A DNA stretch of 64,000 nt from Bacillus sp. UNC41MFS5 (GTDB taxonomy: Bacteria; Bacillota; Bacilli; Bacillales_B; DSM-18226), in contig NZ_KK366017.1 of the NCBI RefSeq assembly GCF_000686805.1, positions 682,001 through 746,000 on the forward strand, given 5' to 3'. Below, in pieces: positions 27,332 to 36,020 of the stretch; the stretch's first letter is position 1; every line of letters begins with the position of its first letter. The notes under the pieces were generated by a model. That model worked only from the letters and a program-made list of their open reading frames with translations, searched no databases and was not told the origin of the DNA. The position numbers and the translations under genes are program-made.

Positions 27332-27970
27332 ATGGGAGGATACATAGGTGGCGTCTTAAAAATACCCGTAATTTTATTAAACCTAGCCTATTTGAATTTG
27401 CTATGGATTCTTTTTTCAATACTAGGTTTATTCATTTTTGGCTTTTTTCCTGCAACAACATCAATGTTTGCAGTCATTCGTAAATGGGTTATGGGTGACT
27501 TGGAAATACCGATCTTTAAGACTTTTTGGTCACACTACAAAAAGTACTTTTTGAAAAGTAACCTTCTGGGACTTGTTATTACTTTTGTTGGATTTTTCTT
27601 GTTCTTTGATATCCGACTTGTTCAACAATTTCAAAGTGGTTATATGCTCTTTTTTTATTATTTTTTACTAATGATTGCACTAATATATGGCTTGACAGTA
27701 TTATATGTTCTGCCTGTTTTTGTCCATTTTGAACTATCGGTATATAAGATTATGAAAACTTCTCTTTCATTCTTGATTGTCTCACCACTTTCAACAATTA
27801 TGATGTTTGCAGGAGGTATTATTATTTTTTTTATACTAAAGTCTTTACCGGGTTTAGTATTTATTATTGGTGGCAGTCTGCCTTCCTTGTTAATTATGTG
27901 GTCTTCATACCATGCTTTCTCGAGATTAAATCAAAAAAATATACCAGAAAGAAAATTTCAAAATCCTTAA
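27332..27970 (+). CDS. YesL-family (DUF624) membrane protein
   Basis: 212 residues with about five hydrophobic helices. The N-terminal NLLWILFSILGLFIFGFFPATTSM is the DUF624/YesL signature. YesL-type genes are found beside rhamnogalacturonan and other oligosaccharide-uptake genes in Bacillus; the biochemical role is unknown, with transport assistance suspected. GGAGGAGG precedes the ATG. It stands between two sulfatase-fold genes and is probably co-transcribed with the second, 133 bases downstream. Confidence 0.8.
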   Translation: MGGYIGGVLKIPVILLNLAYLNLLWILFSILGLFIFGFFPATTSMFAVIRKWVMGDLEIPIFKTFWSHYKKYFLKSNLLGLVITFVGFFLFFDIRLVQQFQSGYMLFFYYFLLMIALIYGLTVLYVLPVFVHFELSVYKIMKTSLSFLIVSPLSTIMMFAGGIIIFFILKSLPGLVFIIGGSLPSLLIMWSSYHAFSRLNQKNIPERKFQNP

Positions 27971-28103
27971 TGATTTAATCGGTGAAATGGCGTGATTGAC
28001 CATTTCCCTGTCCGTATAGGCAAAGAGATTTTGTGTTTTAGAGTTTACAATATAATGAATATTGGGATATAACTAAACAACATGTATCGAGGAGGATAAC
28101 CAC

Positions 28104-29510
28104 TTGAAGATTATCATGATCTCTTTAGATTCACTTAGAGCCAATAGATTGGGGTGTTATGGTTATAATAAACCAACAAGTCCCTATATCGATAAAATAG
28201 CTTCAGAAGGAGTACTATTTGAGAATGCATTTGCATCTGATATCCCAACTGAGGTAGCTCATACCTCTATTTTCACAGGAAAAGTGGGTCTTCGAACTGG
28301 TGTTGTATCACATGGTTCAGAGTTGACTACTCTATCTAAAAAAACGGAATGGCTTCCTACAATGCTTCGGCAAGCAGGGTTTACAACTGGGGCTGTCGAC
28401 AATTTATATCAGTTGAAAGAATGGTTTGCGAGAGGATTCCGCTACTATATTAATAGTGTAGGGGGAAACCGATGGATTGACGGCAAAACCATAAATGAAT
28501 TAGCCAAGCCTTGGTTGAGAGAACATAGAGATGAAGACTTTTTCTTATTTCTTCACTATTGGGATGCACATACTCCTTATCTCCCGCCAAAAGAATTTAT
28601 ACCTGATTTTTATGATACAAATAATGATCCATATGATAAGAAGAACAAAAGTATGGATCAAGCCTATAATCATCTTGCTTATCCTTTTTTCAAGCATCAC
28701 CATTTTGATTTACTTGGTCCCATAACTGACGCTGAATATGTAAATTCTTTATATGATGCTGAAATCAGGTATTTAGATGACAGTTTGAAAGAAATCGATA
28801 CATACTTAGAGGAACTAGGTATCAAAGACGATACCCTTCTAATCCTATTTGGTGATCATGGGGAAAGTCTGACAGAACATGACATATATTGGGATCATTG
28901 TGGACTTTACGATAGTACAGTCAAAGTACCAATAATTATGAGATGGCCAGAAAAGATTCCTGAAGGAAAACGGGTTACTGGACTGATTCAACAGGTTGAT
29001 TTAATGCCAACTATTTTAGAGGCAGTTGTTAATCAAACTTCGCTTTATACAGACAAAATATCAATTCCTAGCGAGATGGATGGACGTAGTTTATGGCCGA
29101 CTATCCGTGAGGATGTTGAGGGAACCCATTCTAAGATTTATTTAAGCGAGTGTGCCTGGCAGGCATCTAGAGGAATTCGTACTGAAAGATTTAAATACAT
29201 CCGGACACTTGATAGTGGTGTTTTTAATCGTCCTCCTAGAGAACTTTATGATTTACACACTGACCCGGATGAAACAATTAATCTTGCAGAAAATTACCTT
29301 GAATTGGCGGGAAGTTTTGATAAGGACTTGGATTCCTGGGTGCAACGAATGCTCCAGGGGAGAGAGGACCCAATGATCATACAACTAAGAGAGGACGGTT
29401 TACCATTCCGTAAACGGATTGAAAAAATCCTTGCTGATGTAAATCTAACCTGGGAAGAGTGGAATGAAAACCCTTTACGGGAACGATTGGAACAACTAAC
29501 CCACTCTTGA
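28104..29510 (+). CDS. Second sulfatase-fold hydrolase, Thr at the formylglycine position
   Basis: 468 residues from a TTG behind GAGGAGG, no signal peptide. Metal motifs: ISLDSLRANRLGCYG (Asp9), LFGDHGESLTEHD and WDHCGLYD. The signature region reads TEVAHTSIFTG (49-59): Thr49 replaces the formylglycine Cys/Ser, Val51 the Pro and His53 the Arg. It is homologous to the product at 25.7 kb but clearly diverged. The C-terminal REDPMIIQLREDGLPFRKRIE tail is not part of the core. Likely a cytosolic phospho- or sulfo-ester hydrolase acting on an imported saccharide. Confidence 0.75.
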   Translation: MKIIMISLDSLRANRLGCYGYNKPTSPYIDKIASEGVLFENAFASDIPTEVAHTSIFTGKVGLRTGVVSHGSELTTLSKKTEWLPTMLRQAGFTTGAVDNLYQLKEWFARGFRYYINSVGGNRWIDGKTINELAKPWLREHRDEDFFLFLHYWDAHTPYLPPKEFIPDFYDTNNDPYDKKNKSMDQAYNHLAYPFFKHHHFDLLGPITDAEYVNSLYDAEIRYLDDSLKEIDTYLEELGIKDDTLLILFGDHGESLTEHDIYWDHCGLYDSTVKVPIIMRWPEKIPEGKRVTGLIQQVDLMPTILEAVVNQTSLYTDKISIPSEMDGRSLWPTIREDVEGTHSKIYLSECAWQASRGIRTERFKYIRTLDSGVFNRPPRELYDLHTDPDETINLAENYLELAGSFDKDLDSWVQRMLQGREDPMIIQLREDGLPFRKRIEKILADVNLTWEEWNENPLRERLEQLTHS

Positions 29511-29632
29511 GAAACGGAAAAGTAGTCTCTCTGGTAAACAAGCCCTGTCTCTTGAAAAGGCGCAAATAGTCAAATTAGCCATTAAACCAATTTATTTAAA
29601 TAATACCCGAGTACTAAAGGAGGATGAAGAAG

Positions 29633-29959
29633 TTGGAAAGCAGCAACAAATTTGCATGGACATGGGAAATTAAAGAAGAAAACCTAGAGGAATATGTAAA
29701 CCTTCACTTGGATCCTTGGCAAGAAATTCTCGAAGAGCACAGTAAGGCAGGAATTAGGAACTATTCTATATTTCAAAACGGAAATCAATTTTTTTATTGT
29801 TTTGAATGTGATGATGTAGAAGCAGCATTTGAATATATAGCCGGGAGTGATGCCTGCAACCGCTGGAATGCCATTACTTCAAAGATGGTAAAAGGCTCCT
29901 TCGATTTTAATGATCCAAATCCAATCAAACCACTTCGGGAAGTGTTTTATCTAGCTTAA
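29633..29959 (+). CDS. L-rhamnose mutarotase family protein (divergent copy)
   Basis: 108 residues. The start is taken as TTG at 29633, nine bases after AAAGGAGG; the ATG at 29624 touches that ribosome site and cannot be used. The dimeric ferredoxin-like fold is suggested by the RhaM pattern: a His-Pro/Trp stretch HLDPWQEILEEH, NYSIFQNGNQFFYCFE, NRWNAITSKMV and the end PLREVFYLA. Mutarotases interconvert sugar anomers before isomerisation. A more typical RhaM is encoded at 50.6 kb, so this one may serve another 6-deoxy sugar. It lies between the second sulfatase-fold gene and rhaB. Confidence 0.75.
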   Translation: MESSNKFAWTWEIKEENLEEYVNLHLDPWQEILEEHSKAGIRNYSIFQNGNQFFYCFECDDVEAAFEYIAGSDACNRWNAITSKMVKGSFDFNDPNPIKPLREVFYLA

Positions 29960-30143
29960 TAATCAAGAAAGTAAAGGCGTCGAATACTATTGACGTCTAT
30001 TTACTATTTTTATTACTTTTAAACTCACCAGGATCACTTTGAATGATGTGGGATAAACAAGCTCTAACTTTGCAAATAAGGACAATAAATTGGTCGAATC
30101 ACGTTATAGGAAATTCTTAGATTTCTATTAAAATAGAGTTATC

Positions 30144-30157
30144 AGTAAGCGTTTCCA
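30144..30157 (+). promoter_or_regulatory. cre-like site before rhaB
   Basis: AGTAAGCGTTTCCA matches the cre consensus at 13 of 14 positions and ends four bases before the rhaB ribosome site, a roadblock position. Confidence 0.5.
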
Positions 30158-30174
30158 ACCGAGAGGTGATGTTA

Positions 30175-31593
30175 ATGACAAAATACAGTATTGCTGTTGA
30201 TATTGGTGCATCTAGCGGCCGCCTTATTTTAGGCCATCTAGAAAATGGATTATTAAAATTAGAAGAAATTCATCGTTTTGAAAATAACATTGTTAAAAAG
30301 GACGACTCCTATTGCTGGGAGGCCAATCAACTTTTTCAAGAAATCAAAAACGGTTTAAAAAAGTGCAATGACCTAGGGATCAAACCTGATAGTATCGGAA
30401 TCGATACCTGGGCAGTCGACTTTGTGTTGTTGGATGAAAAGGACCAACTATTAACGGAGGCCGTTTCTTATCGTGACCCAAGAACAGACGGAATGATGGA
30501 ACAGGTTTTTGAAAAAATCATGAAGGAACGCCTCTATCTAGAAACAGGCATCCAATTCCAAAAGTTTAATACCATCTATCAATTGTACTCGATTAAACAA
30601 AATTCACCGGAAATCTTAAATCAAGCAAAATCATTCTTAATGATTCCGGATTATTTCAATTATTTGCTTACCGGAAAAAAAGCAAACGAATACACGAACG
30701 CGACATCTACGCAACTAGTCAATGCTTTTACGAAAAAATGGGATCATGACTTGTTGGATTTATTGGGAATTAATAAAGAAATGTTCCATGATATTAAAAC
30801 GCCAAAAACCGTCCTTGGAACATTAAAAGAAGAACTAGTTTCAGAGTTTGGTTTTGATCTTCAAGTGATTCTACCTGCAACACACGATACAGGTTCTGCG
30901 GTAATTGCCGTACCAGAAGAAAATGAAACGATTTATATCAGTTCTGGTACATGGTCTCTGATTGGAGTAGAAAACTACTTCCCAATCTGTGTAACGAAAG
31001 CCCTGGACTACAATTTTACCAATGAGGGTGGAATCGATTATCAATACCGCTTCTTAAAAAATATTATGGGCCTTTGGATGATTCAAGAGGTAAGACGAAA
31101 CTACAATAATGAATATTCATTTGCCGAGCTAGTCGATTTAGCGAGAGAAGCAACAGACTTCAAAGCTGTGGTCAATGTCAACGATGACCGTTTCTTAAAA
31201 CCAGAAAACATGATTCAAGAAATCATGAATTATTGTGTGGAAACAGGCCAGCTGATCCCAAGCACACCTGGCGAAGTCGCAAAATGCGTTTTTGATAGTT
31301 TAGCAGTTAGCTATCAAGATGCCGTGAACGAAATCGAAGAAATTTTTGAAAAGAGATTTGAAAAAATCAATGTCATTGGCGGCGGCTGTCAAAATGAGAT
31401 GTTAAACCAACTTGTTGCTGATGTTACGAAAAAAGAAGTATATGCTGGACCTGTTGAGGCTACTGCCATAGGTAATATCGTGGCTCAATTAATGGCTCTC
31501 GATGAAATTCAAGATATTAAAGAAGCTCGTACGATTGTTAAAAATTCATTTGAAGTGAAAAAATATTTGCCCACTGCACCGATTACAAACTAA
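30175..31593 (+). CDS. rhaB: Rhamnulokinase
   Basis: 472 residues from the ATG at 30175, eight bases after GAGAGG; earlier in-frame GTG/ATG codons overlap that site. FGGY-family sugar kinase: phosphate-1 loop SIAVDIGASSGRLILGH, DTWAVDFVLLD, ISSGTWSLIG and the adenine-site GGGCQNEMLNQ. It phosphorylates L-rhamnulose at O-1 with ATP. It forms an operon with rhaA (21-base gap). The product goes to the aldolases at 1.4 or 43.7 kb. Confidence 0.93.
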   Translation: MTKYSIAVDIGASSGRLILGHLENGLLKLEEIHRFENNIVKKDDSYCWEANQLFQEIKNGLKKCNDLGIKPDSIGIDTWAVDFVLLDEKDQLLTEAVSYRDPRTDGMMEQVFEKIMKERLYLETGIQFQKFNTIYQLYSIKQNSPEILNQAKSFLMIPDYFNYLLTGKKANEYTNATSTQLVNAFTKKWDHDLLDLLGINKEMFHDIKTPKTVLGTLKEELVSEFGFDLQVILPATHDTGSAVIAVPEENETIYISSGTWSLIGVENYFPICVTKALDYNFTNEGGIDYQYRFLKNIMGLWMIQEVRRNYNNEYSFAELVDLAREATDFKAVVNVNDDRFLKPENMIQEIMNYCVETGQLIPSTPGEVAKCVFDSLAVSYQDAVNEIEEIFEKRFEKINVIGGGCQNEMLNQLVADVTKKEVYAGPVEATAIGNIVAQLMALDEIQDIKEARTIVKNSFEVKKYLPTAPITN

Positions 31594-31614
31594 CAGATAG
31601 AGAGGAAGAATGAC

Positions 31615-32868
31615 ATGTCTATTCAAGAAAACTACGAACTTGCTAAAAAGGCTTATGAAAAATGGGGAATTAATGTTGATGAGGTCATTGAAACCTTAAA
31701 GTATGTTCCAATTTCGATTCATTGCTGGCAAGGTGACGATATCGGTGGATTTGAAGTAAACCCAAACGAATTATCTGGCGGGATTTCTGTTACTGGTAAT
31801 TATCCAGGTAAAGCATCAACACCGGAAGAATTAAGAGCTGACTTAGAAAAAGCACTATCCTTGATTCCGGGTAAACATCGTGTCAATTTGCATGCCATTT
31901 ATGCGGAAACAAATGGAGAAGTTGTCGAAAGAGATCAATTAGAACCAAAGCATTTCGAAAACTGGGTTAAATGGGCAAAAGAAAACGGACTAGGCTTGGA
32001 TTATAACCCAACACTATTCTCCCATCCAAAAGCGGCGGATGGTTTGACTCTTTCGCATCCAAAGGAAGACATCCGGGAATTCTGGATTAATCACTGCATT
32101 AGCAGCCGGAAAATTGGTGAGTATTTTGGAAAAGAACTTGGTACACCAGCATTAACAAATATTTGGATTCCAGACGGCTATAAGGATATCCCTAGTGACC
32201 GTCTCACTCCAAGAAAAAGATTAAAAGAATCACTAGATAAGATTTTTACAGTTGAAGTAGATGAAAGATATAATCTTGATGCCGTAGAAAGTAAAGTATT
32301 TGGTATCGGTTCTGAATCTTACGTAGTTGGCTCCCATGAATTTTATCTAAACTATGCAATGAAAAATGATAAATTATGCTTACTAGATACAGGACACTAT
32401 CATCCAACAGAAACTGTATCCAACAAGATTTCATCCATGCTTTTATTTAGCGAAAAGCTTGCATTACATGTTTCAAGACCTATGCGTTGGGACAGTGACC
32501 ATGTAGTTATTTTAGACGATGAATTAAAAGAAATTGCTTTAGAAATTGTACGTAATAATGCGTTAGATCGTGTCATCATCGGACTTGATTTCTTTGATGC
32601 GAGTATTAACCGTGTGGCTGCTTGGACCATCGGCACACGCAATATGATCAAGGCATTATTGTCTGCTATGTTGGTACCAAACGAGCATTTAAAACAACTT
32701 CAAGAAGAAGGCAACTTCACTGAAAGATTAGCGTTAATGGAAGAATTCAAGACTTATCCATTTGGTGCAGTTTGGGATTATTACTGTGAAAAAATGGGCG
32801 TACCAGTAAGAGAGTCTTGGTTAGAAGAAGTAAAAGCGTACGAGCAAGAGGTATTATTAAAAAGATAA
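31615..32868 (+). CDS. rhaA: L-rhamnose isomerase
   Basis: 417 residues, the family length. Conserved stretches include [17 protein letters not shown] near the N-terminus, [55 protein letters not shown] and [14 protein letters not shown], holding the Mn/Zn ligands. It interconverts L-rhamnose and L-rhamnulose in the cytosol. GAGAGGAAG precedes the ATG. It is the last gene of the rhaBA operon. Confidence 0.95.
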   Translation: MSIQENYELAKKAYEKWGINVDEVIETLKYVPISIHCWQGDDIGGFEVNPNELSGGISVTGNYPGKASTPEELRADLEKALSLIPGKHRVNLHAIYAETNGEVVERDQLEPKHFENWVKWAKENGLGLDYNPTLFSHPKAADGLTLSHPKEDIREFWINHCISSRKIGEYFGKELGTPALTNIWIPDGYKDIPSDRLTPRKRLKESLDKIFTVEVDERYNLDAVESKVFGIGSESYVVGSHEFYLNYAMKNDKLCLLDTGHYHPTETVSNKISSMLLFSEKLALHVSRPMRWDSDHVVILDDELKEIALEIVRNNALDRVIIGLDFFDASINRVAAWTIGTRNMIKALLSAMLVPNEHLKQLQEEGNFTERLALMEEFKTYPFGAVWDYYCEKMGVPVRESWLEEVKAYEQEVLLKR

Positions 32869-32883
32869 GTTTTGTTTTGTTAA

Positions 32884-32932
32884 GGAAGACTCAAATAGGA
32901 GATAGATAGGCTCCTATTGAGGCTTCTTTTTT
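32884..32932 (+). terminator. Terminator of rhaBA
   Basis: GGAAGACTCAAATAGGAG pairs with CTCCTATTGAGGCTTC (one bulge) and is followed by TTTTTT. Confidence 0.85.
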
Positions 32933-33037
32933 GGTATTTACACATATATTAGATGGGATTGTACAAGAATTAGGAGGAATTTTACGAAGTTTTAAAAGTG
33001 GGAAAATAAACTTTTTTGAATCTTTACTAATAAATTA

Positions 33038-33113
33038 TTTATGTTTGTTTTTCAAAAGAATATGTTATAGTTATAGTGAGAATAAGTAAAAAACAAATAT
33101 AAAACAACATAAA
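33038..33113. promoter_or_regulatory. Inverted repeat operator region of the deoR-family gene
   Basis: TTTATGTTTGTTTT (33038-33051) is the inverse, with one change, of AAAACAAATATAAA (33090-33103); a third copy, AAAACAACATAAA, overlaps it at 33101-33113. TATAGT-type -10 sequences lie between. The same words flank the rhaD promoter at 43.5-43.6 kb, so this is a probable binding site for the DeoR-family protein encoded next. Confidence 0.55.
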
Positions 33114-33146
33114 TAAAAAGTGTCTCGGCAGGAAGGGGAAGCACTA

Positions 33147-33908
33147 GTGCTAGTTGCAGAAAGACAAAAAAAGATTGTGGAATTGGTTAATGAACGTTTG
33201 AGTATTCGAGTCACAGAGTTGAGCAAAATTTTCTCCGTAACAGAAGAAACGATACGTCGTGATCTTGAAAAGCTTGAAAAAGAAAAACTATTAATGCGCA
33301 GTCATGGTGGTGCAGTTAGTATTGAAAAGGATCAAGGGGAGACTTCTTATTTAGAAAGGGAGATCACCAACGCTGCCGAGAAGAAAGCAATAGCTGTAGA
33401 AGCAGTTCGTTCCATCGAGCCTGGTGATCAAATTGTCTTAGACGCAAGTACAACGGCGTGGTATGTGGCGAAAGAACTGCCTGATATGCCTTTAACGGTT
33501 TTGACTAACTCGATAAAAGTAGCTCTTGAGCTCAGTAAAAAAGAACAAATCAAAGTGATTTCTACTGGTGGAACATTACTCTCTCAGTCTCTTTCGTATG
33601 TAGGACCGCTTGCTGAACGTTCGTTGAGTATGTATCACGTGAATAAAGCGTTTCTTTCCTGTAAAGGGGTTCATCTAGAAAAGGGATTAAGTGATTTTAA
33701 TGAGTCACAGGCTCTATTAAAAAAACAGATGATGGAAATAGCCGATGAAACCTTCTTAATGGTGGATTCGAGTAAATTTGGAACACGGGCCTTTTCGCAA
33801 ATTGTCCCTGTTTCTACCATCGACTGTATTATTACCGATTCAAATATCGATGAAGAAACTAGGAATGAACTGGAAGAGAAAAAGATAAAGCTATTAATTG
33901 TAAACTAA
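33147..33908 (+). CDS. DeoR-family regulator, probable rhamnose repressor
   Basis: 253 residues from the GTG at 33147 (LVAERQKKIVELVNERLS), eight bases after AAGGGG; the GTG at 33120 has no ribosome site. The N-terminal helix-turn-helix is SIRVTELSKIFSVTEETIRRD, followed by the DeoR signature LLMRSHGGAV and a sugar-phosphate-binding domain (LDASTTAWYVAKELP; STGGTLL; VDSSKFG). It is homologous to B. subtilis RhaR (YulB), which senses rhamnulose-1-phosphate. The operator-like repeats are shared with rhaD. Confidence 0.85.
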   Translation: MLVAERQKKIVELVNERLSIRVTELSKIFSVTEETIRRDLEKLEKEKLLMRSHGGAVSIEKDQGETSYLEREITNAAEKKAIAVEAVRSIEPGDQIVLDASTTAWYVAKELPDMPLTVLTNSIKVALELSKKEQIKVISTGGTLLSQSLSYVGPLAERSLSMYHVNKAFLSCKGVHLEKGLSDFNESQALLKKQMMEIADETFLMVDSSKFGTRAFSQIVPVSTIDCIITDSNIDEETRNELEEKKIKLLIVN

Positions 33909-33935
33909 CAGGCCATCTCCCGGTCTGTTTTTTTT
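33908..33935 (+). terminator. Terminator of the deoR-family gene
   Basis: ACAGGCC / GGTCTGT stem with loop ATCTCCC and an eight-T run, overlapping the stop codon. Confidence 0.8.
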
Positions 33936-33953
33936 ATATGTATTAGCTGCATA

Positions 33954-34118
33954 GAGGTTTATTGTAATTTAACTGGGATCATCGGTATCGCGGTAGTAAT
34001 TTTTGGATTATTTGGCGGAGTTATTGCAGATAAAACCCGATTAAGGGTGGGAAGAAGAAGGTTTTGGATGATTGCCGCAGGAAAAGGACAAAAAAAAGAG
34101 TACGCCTGCTTATTTTGA
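33954..34118 (+). pseudogene. Remnant of an MFS transporter
   Basis: Frame without a start encodes VIFGLFGGVIADKTRLR then VGRRRFWMI, the loop-2/3 motif of major facilitator (glycoside-pentoside-hexuronide-like) transporters, then frays to the stop at 34116. This relic fills most of the 316-base gap after the deoR-family terminator; the rest shows nothing. Confidence 0.55.
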
Positions 34119-34224
34119 TTGGTTTGATTATTCTATATAAAATAAGTGAAGTAATTTATATGCTCTGTGAAAAGATGGTAAAATAGGATAAGGTATACAT
34201 TTGTAACAGAGAGAAGGTGTCTTT

Positions 34225-34980
34225 ATGAAATCAACAGATAAATTCACAGGAAAAGCAGAGGTATATGCAAAATATCGTCCTAGCTACCCCCATGAATATA
34301 TTGAATATTTAATTTCTAAAGCTGTATTAAATGAGGATAGTATTATTGCAGATATTGGCTCGGGAACTGGAATATTAAGTGGGCAGCTTCTCGAAAGGGG
34401 ATATACTGTAATCGGAGTGGAGCCAAATGATGATATGAGAACAGTCGCAGAACAAACTTTGAAGACGGATTCCCGTTTTATTACGATTAAGGCCACGGCT
34501 GAAAACATAACGTTAAATGATAATAGTATAGATCTAGTAACAGTAGCACAGGCATTTCATTGGTTCGATATGGAGCCGTTCAGATTGGAATGTCAACGGA
34601 TTTTAAAACATGATGCGAAAGTTGCCCTTGTCTGGAATAGCCGGGATGGGTTAAGCGATATAAACAAGGAAAGTGCAGAGGTTTGCCAAAAGTACTGTCC
34701 AAATTTTAAAGGATTTAGTGGCGGCATGGAGGAAACTCCGATTGCATTTCAGCAATTTTTTAAAGATGGAAAGTATGATTTAAAGTACTTTCGCAATGAC
34801 CTTCAATTTAATTTAAATGGATTTTTGGGACGATACTTATCCGCTTCCTATTCCCTCAAAAAAACCGATGAGGAATATTATCCCTTCATTACAACATTAT
34901 CGAATCTATTTGAAAAATATAGCAATAATGGGCAAATAGTTATTCCAAATATCACAAGAAGCTATCTAGGTAAAGTGTAA
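34225..34980 (+). CDS. Class I SAM-dependent methyltransferase
   Basis: 251 residues. Motif I of the SAM site is ADIGSGTGILSGQLLERG, with the acidic VIGVEPNDDM after the second strand and VTVAQAFHWFDMEP as motif post II/IV. The family (Methyltransf_11/25 type) covers small-molecule methylation; the substrate is unknown. GAGAAGGTG precedes the ATG. It stands alone between the MFS remnant and cwlJ. Confidence 0.85.
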   Translation: MKSTDKFTGKAEVYAKYRPSYPHEYIEYLISKAVLNEDSIIADIGSGTGILSGQLLERGYTVIGVEPNDDMRTVAEQTLKTDSRFITIKATAENITLNDNSIDLVTVAQAFHWFDMEPFRLECQRILKHDAKVALVWNSRDGLSDINKESAEVCQKYCPNFKGFSGGMEETPIAFQQFFKDGKYDLKYFRNDLQFNLNGFLGRYLSASYSLKKTDEEYYPFITTLSNLFEKYSNNGQIVIPNITRSYLGKV

Positions 34981-35164
34981 TTGTTTAAATGATGATAATA
35001 TTTCTATTTATTAGGACAAAAAATGAACTATTTTTAGTCAAAAAAGGCGAGGGATAATGTATTCCAATCAACTGGCTTTTTAACTGTAAAAACTAAGTAT
35101 TCATATTTCATAAAATATGACAACATTGTAGGATTTATTTCATACCATATTCAGGGGTGAAATA

Positions 35165-35605
35165 ATGCCAAGAGTAAATTACCGAACTTCAGATGTTGAC
35201 TTAATGGCAAGGATGATGAGAGCAGAAGCAGAGGGTGAAGGACAACAGGGAATGTTATATGTTGGAAATGTAATTGTAAATCGTCTTGTAGCAAATTGTT
35301 TAGACTTTAAAGGACTAAGGACAGTTCCGCAAGTAATTTATCAAGTACAAGGTGGAAATTATTCCTTTGAAGCAGTTCAAAAAGGGAATGTATTTTATCA
35401 AAGATCAAGAACTGCTGAAAGAAGATTAGCAAAACAAAATTTGGATTATTGGAGAGACCACCCAGGGAAATATGCGCTTTGGTATTTTAATCCACATGCT
35501 CCATGCCCTCCAACATGGTACGATCAACCGCAATCTGGACAATTTAAAGAACATTGTTTTTATGAACCAAAGGCTGGAACATGTGATAGTGTATATAGAG
35601 GTTAA
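35165..35605 (+). CDS. cwlJ: Spore cortex/cell wall hydrolase of the SleB/CwlJ family
   Basis: 146 residues, CwlJ length, with no signal peptide as in CwlJ. DLMARMMRAEAEGEGQQGMLYVGNVIVNR holds the catalytic Glu region in two adjacent pieces; KGNVFYQRSRTAERRLA and WYFNPHAPCPPTWYDQP complete the Hydrolase_2 domain. The enzyme degrades spore cortex peptidoglycan during germination. GGGGTGA precedes the ATG. A single-gene unit with its own terminator; no gerQ gene adjoins it. Confidence 0.85.
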   Translation: MPRVNYRTSDVDLMARMMRAEAEGEGQQGMLYVGNVIVNRLVANCLDFKGLRTVPQVIYQVQGGNYSFEAVQKGNVFYQRSRTAERRLAKQNLDYWRDHPGKYALWYFNPHAPCPPTWYDQPQSGQFKEHCFYEPKAGTCDSVYRG

Positions 35606-35632
35606 GCTTACCCTTTGAGTAAGCTTTTTTTG
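35604..35632 (+). terminator. Terminator of cwlJ
   Basis: AAGCTTAC / GTAAGCTT stem followed by seven Ts, beginning at the stop codon. Confidence 0.85.
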
Positions 35633-35718
35633 TCTTTCTTTGTGCTTGTTGTTTGGCGGATATTTTGGATGAATTAGATGTAATGCTAAAAAAGATTAAA
35701 GTGATTGTAGAATAACGA

Positions 35719-35758
35719 AAAAAGCCATATATGTGGATTTCACACAATATGGCTTTTT
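35719..35758. terminator. Second hairpin, probably ending a vanished gene
   Basis: AAAAAGCCATAT / ATATGGCTTTTT with a 16-base loop. Just upstream, a stretch encoding ADILDELDVMLKKIKVIVE and a stop looks like the tail of a lost gene. Confidence 0.5.
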
Positions 35759-35824
35759 GGCAATCCTAAGAAATTAGCGACTTTGGTTATTAAAGAGCAA
35801 GATTGAAGAAGAATATTTGATAAA

Positions 35825-35971
35825 GACCAAAACGCTGAACAAAAGCCGAAGAAAAGGTTATCATCAAGCAGATGAAGACCAAAACTTCATAAGAAAGCCA
35901 AAGAAAAGGTCATCATCAAGCGGATGAAGACCAAAACTCCGAAAGGAATTCAAAGAAATGGTCATCATCGG
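35825..35971. repeat. 52-bp tandem repeat, about 2.8 copies
   Basis: Units start at 35825, 35877 and 35929 with GACCAAAAC. Copies 1 and 2 end in CATCAAGC(A/G)GATGAA; copy 3 breaks off after GGTCATCAT. The first part of each unit (bases 10-25) varies more than the rest. 52 is not a multiple of three and no frame runs cleanly through all copies, so it is a non-coding minisatellite. It occupies the gap between cwlJ and the LysR gene, with the last copy about 50 bases from the LysR stop. Confidence 0.8.
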
Positions 35972-36020
35972 TTCTGCTTTTTCCAATCCCGTAAAAAAAC
36001 AGTGTCCACCTCTGTGATAT

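Noticed and set aside
35656..35715. Short frame ending ADILDELDVMLKKIKVIVE
   Set aside because: Looks like a gene tail, but too short to assign and without a convincing start.
35825..35971. 52-bp repeats as a CRISPR array
   Set aside because: Only about three contiguous units, no uniform unique spacers and no palindromic repeat ends.
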